A stretch of DNA of 64,000 nucleotides, taken from assembly GCF_900105115.1 (NCBI RefSeq), contig NZ_FNRV01000001.1:2042001-2106000 (forward strand), given 5' to 3'. Shown here in pieces: positions 63,003 to 64,000 of the stretch. Both the position numbers and the translations under genes were made by a program. This DNA is from Pseudomonas mohnii (lineage in GTDB: Bacteria; Pseudomonadota; Gammaproteobacteria; Pseudomonadales; Pseudomonadaceae). The notes under the pieces were generated by a model that was not told where the DNA came from, did no database searches, and worked only from the letters and a program-made list of their open reading frames with translations. Position 1 is the first letter of the stretch; each line of letters starts with the position of its first letter.

Positions 63003-63239
63003 ATGAACCCTGAAAAGCTCGAACTGCTGATAACTCGCCAGATGCCCTTCGGCAAATACAAGGGCCGAATCATTGCCGACCTGCCCGGCCCCTACCTGAA
63101 CTGGTTTGCCCGGGAAGGATTTCCCCACGGCGAGCTGGGCGGTCTGCTGGCCCTGATGCAGGAAATAGATCACAACGGTTTGTCTGAATTGCTCGAACCC
63201 TTGCGTGCCAAACACGGCAAACCCGCGCCACGCCACTGA
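63003..63239 (+). CDS. DUF3820 family protein
   Basis: A 78-residue protein: MPFGKYKGRIIADLPGPYLNWFAREGFPHGELGGLLALMQEIDHNGL is the DUF3820 signature, a small alpha/beta domain described in Pseudomonas as a putative quorum-sensing-regulated virulence factor (name from annotations, weak support). The start is ATG 63003; a TTG one codon upstream is possible. It ends 23 bases before the next gene, so the two may be co-transcribed. Confidence 0.88.
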   Translation: MNPEKLELLITRQMPFGKYKGRIIADLPGPYLNWFAREGFPHGELGGLLALMQEIDHNGLSELLEPLRAKHGKPAPRH

Positions 63240-63262
63240 AATGTCCACTCATCGAGTTGCCC

Positions 63263-64000
63263 ATGCCCGATAACACCCGCCGCGCCCGTGATGAATCCTT
63301 CTGGCGGACGTTTGCCGACCGCTACGATGTCCAGCCCGGCCCGATCAACCTGGAAAACGGTTACTTCGGACGCATGTCGCGCACGGTGGTCGAGGAGTAT
63401 CAGCGCAACATCGAACTGATCAACCGCAGTAACTCGGTCTATGTACGCCAGCGCTTCGAGGCGAGCGACGGCCTGAAGATCCGTGCGCGGGTGGCCGGAC
63501 TGATTGATGTGCCCGCCGACGCGGTGGCGCTTACACGCAACGCCTCGGACGGCTTGCAGTCACTGATCCGCAACTACAACCGCTTGCAGCCGGGCGACCA
63601 GGTGCTGGTATGTGATCTGGAATACGACACGGTCAAGAGCGCCATGCGCTGGCTGGCCCGTCACCGTGGCGTCGAAGTGATCGAGATCGAACACCGGCAT
63701 CCCGCCAGTTTCGACAGTTTGCTGACCACCTATCGCGAAGCTTTCGTGAGTTATCCACGGCTCAAGCTGATGGCCCTGACCCATGTCACCCATCGCACCG
63801 GCCTGGTGATGCCGGTCAAGGCGATTGCCGCCGCAGCCAGGGAACACGGGGTCGACGTAATCCTCGACGGCGCCCATGCATTGGGCCAGTTGGCGTTCGA
63901 TCTCGAGGAGCTGGGCATCGCCTTCGCGGCCTATAACCTGCACAAATGGATCGGTGCGCCACTGACCCTGGGCTTCCTCTACATTGCCCCTGAACGCCTG
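63263..64000 (+). CDS. Class V aminotransferase, 3' end outside window
   Basis: The first 246 residues of a PLP enzyme. ALTRNASDGLQSLIRNYNRLQPGDQVLVCDLEYDTVKSAMRW is the phosphate-cradle region, VILDGAHALGQLAFDLEELGI holds the PLP-pairing Asp, and YNLHKWIGAPLTLGFLYI carries the PLP-binding Lys (HKW). This is the aminotransferase class V fold of isopenicillin-N epimerase/cysteine-desulfurase-like enzymes. The rest is cut by the right edge of the window. The substrate cannot be decided from this fragment. Confidence 0.85.
   Translation, partial: MPDNTRRARDESFWRTFADRYDVQPGPINLENGYFGRMSRTVVEEYQRNIELINRSNSVYVRQRFEASDGLKIRARVAGLIDVPADAVALTRNASDGLQSLIRNYNRLQPGDQVLVCDLEYDTVKSAMRWLARHRGVEVIEIEHRHPASFDSLLTTYREAFVSYPRLKLMALTHVTHRTGLVMPVKAIAAAAREHGVDVILDGAHALGQLAFDLEELGIAFAAYNLHKWIGAPLTLGFLYIAPERL

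Overview
The window looks like a chromosomal segment of a fluorescent Pseudomonas (P. fluorescens group). The evidence is high GC, many REP/REPIN palindromes of the type GTGGGAGCGAGC / GCTCGCTCCTACA in the gaps, and families with typical Pseudomonas relatives: PA2169-like and DUF2025 proteins, an ECF42 sigma factor with its YCII partner, a BdlA-like PAS-PAS-MCP protein, and a fadD1-fadD2-hydrolase-phaJ1 block that I recall as PA3299-PA3302 in P. aeruginosa.

Layout. 1-2865 is the right end of an accessory, probably anti-phage, locus: a truncated Z1-domain protein overlapping a PD-(D/E)XK (DUF4420) nuclease, then a small HNH nuclease of lower GC. 3169-8880 holds a conserved hypothetical protein, a TauE-type exporter with a divergent AraC regulator, a RelE-like toxin with an XRE antitoxin, and a metallo-beta-lactamase-fold hydrolase divergent from a TetR regulator. 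9000-24077 is mixed housekeeping: regulators, a stand-alone glutamine amidotransferase, glycerophosphodiester phosphodiesterase, a chemoreceptor, ZntB, a Pit phosphate transporter, an orphan two-gene operon (2-oxoglutarate dioxygenase-like plus TylF-type O-methyltransferase), a PACE efflux pump and an SDR. 24107-25663 is a non-coding array of twenty units of about 70 bp built on a REP palindrome, closed at both ends by the same variant unit. An element I believe is dispersed in this species group follows it.

26080-29437 carries the ECF42/YCII pair, an NTF2-like protein and two acetyltransferases. 29623-37804 is the high-affinity potassium system in the order kdpF, a tiny membrane ORF, kdpA, kdpC, kdpB, kdpD, kdpE, all on the minus strand. 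38066-43999 has a GyrI-like protein, a LysE exporter, alaC, and a gluconate regulon (gntP, gntK, divergent gntR) with three matching operator-like sites. 44241-46600 is a lower-GC SLC13 transporter/LysR pair that looks acquired. The remainder holds a glutathione transferase with an internal 15-bp tandem duplication, the BdlA-like receptor, a second peptide deformylase, YihY, CsbD, the two acyl-CoA ligases with hydrolase and PhaJ, an AaeXAB-like efflux operon, a PA2169-like protein, a DUF3820 protein and the start of a class V aminotransferase cut by the right edge.

Functional groups visible are potassium scavenging (Kdp), gluconate uptake and phosphorylation, fatty-acid activation feeding the enoyl-CoA hydratase PhaJ, and phage defence at the left edge. 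All family calls come from reading motifs by eye; no database search was run.
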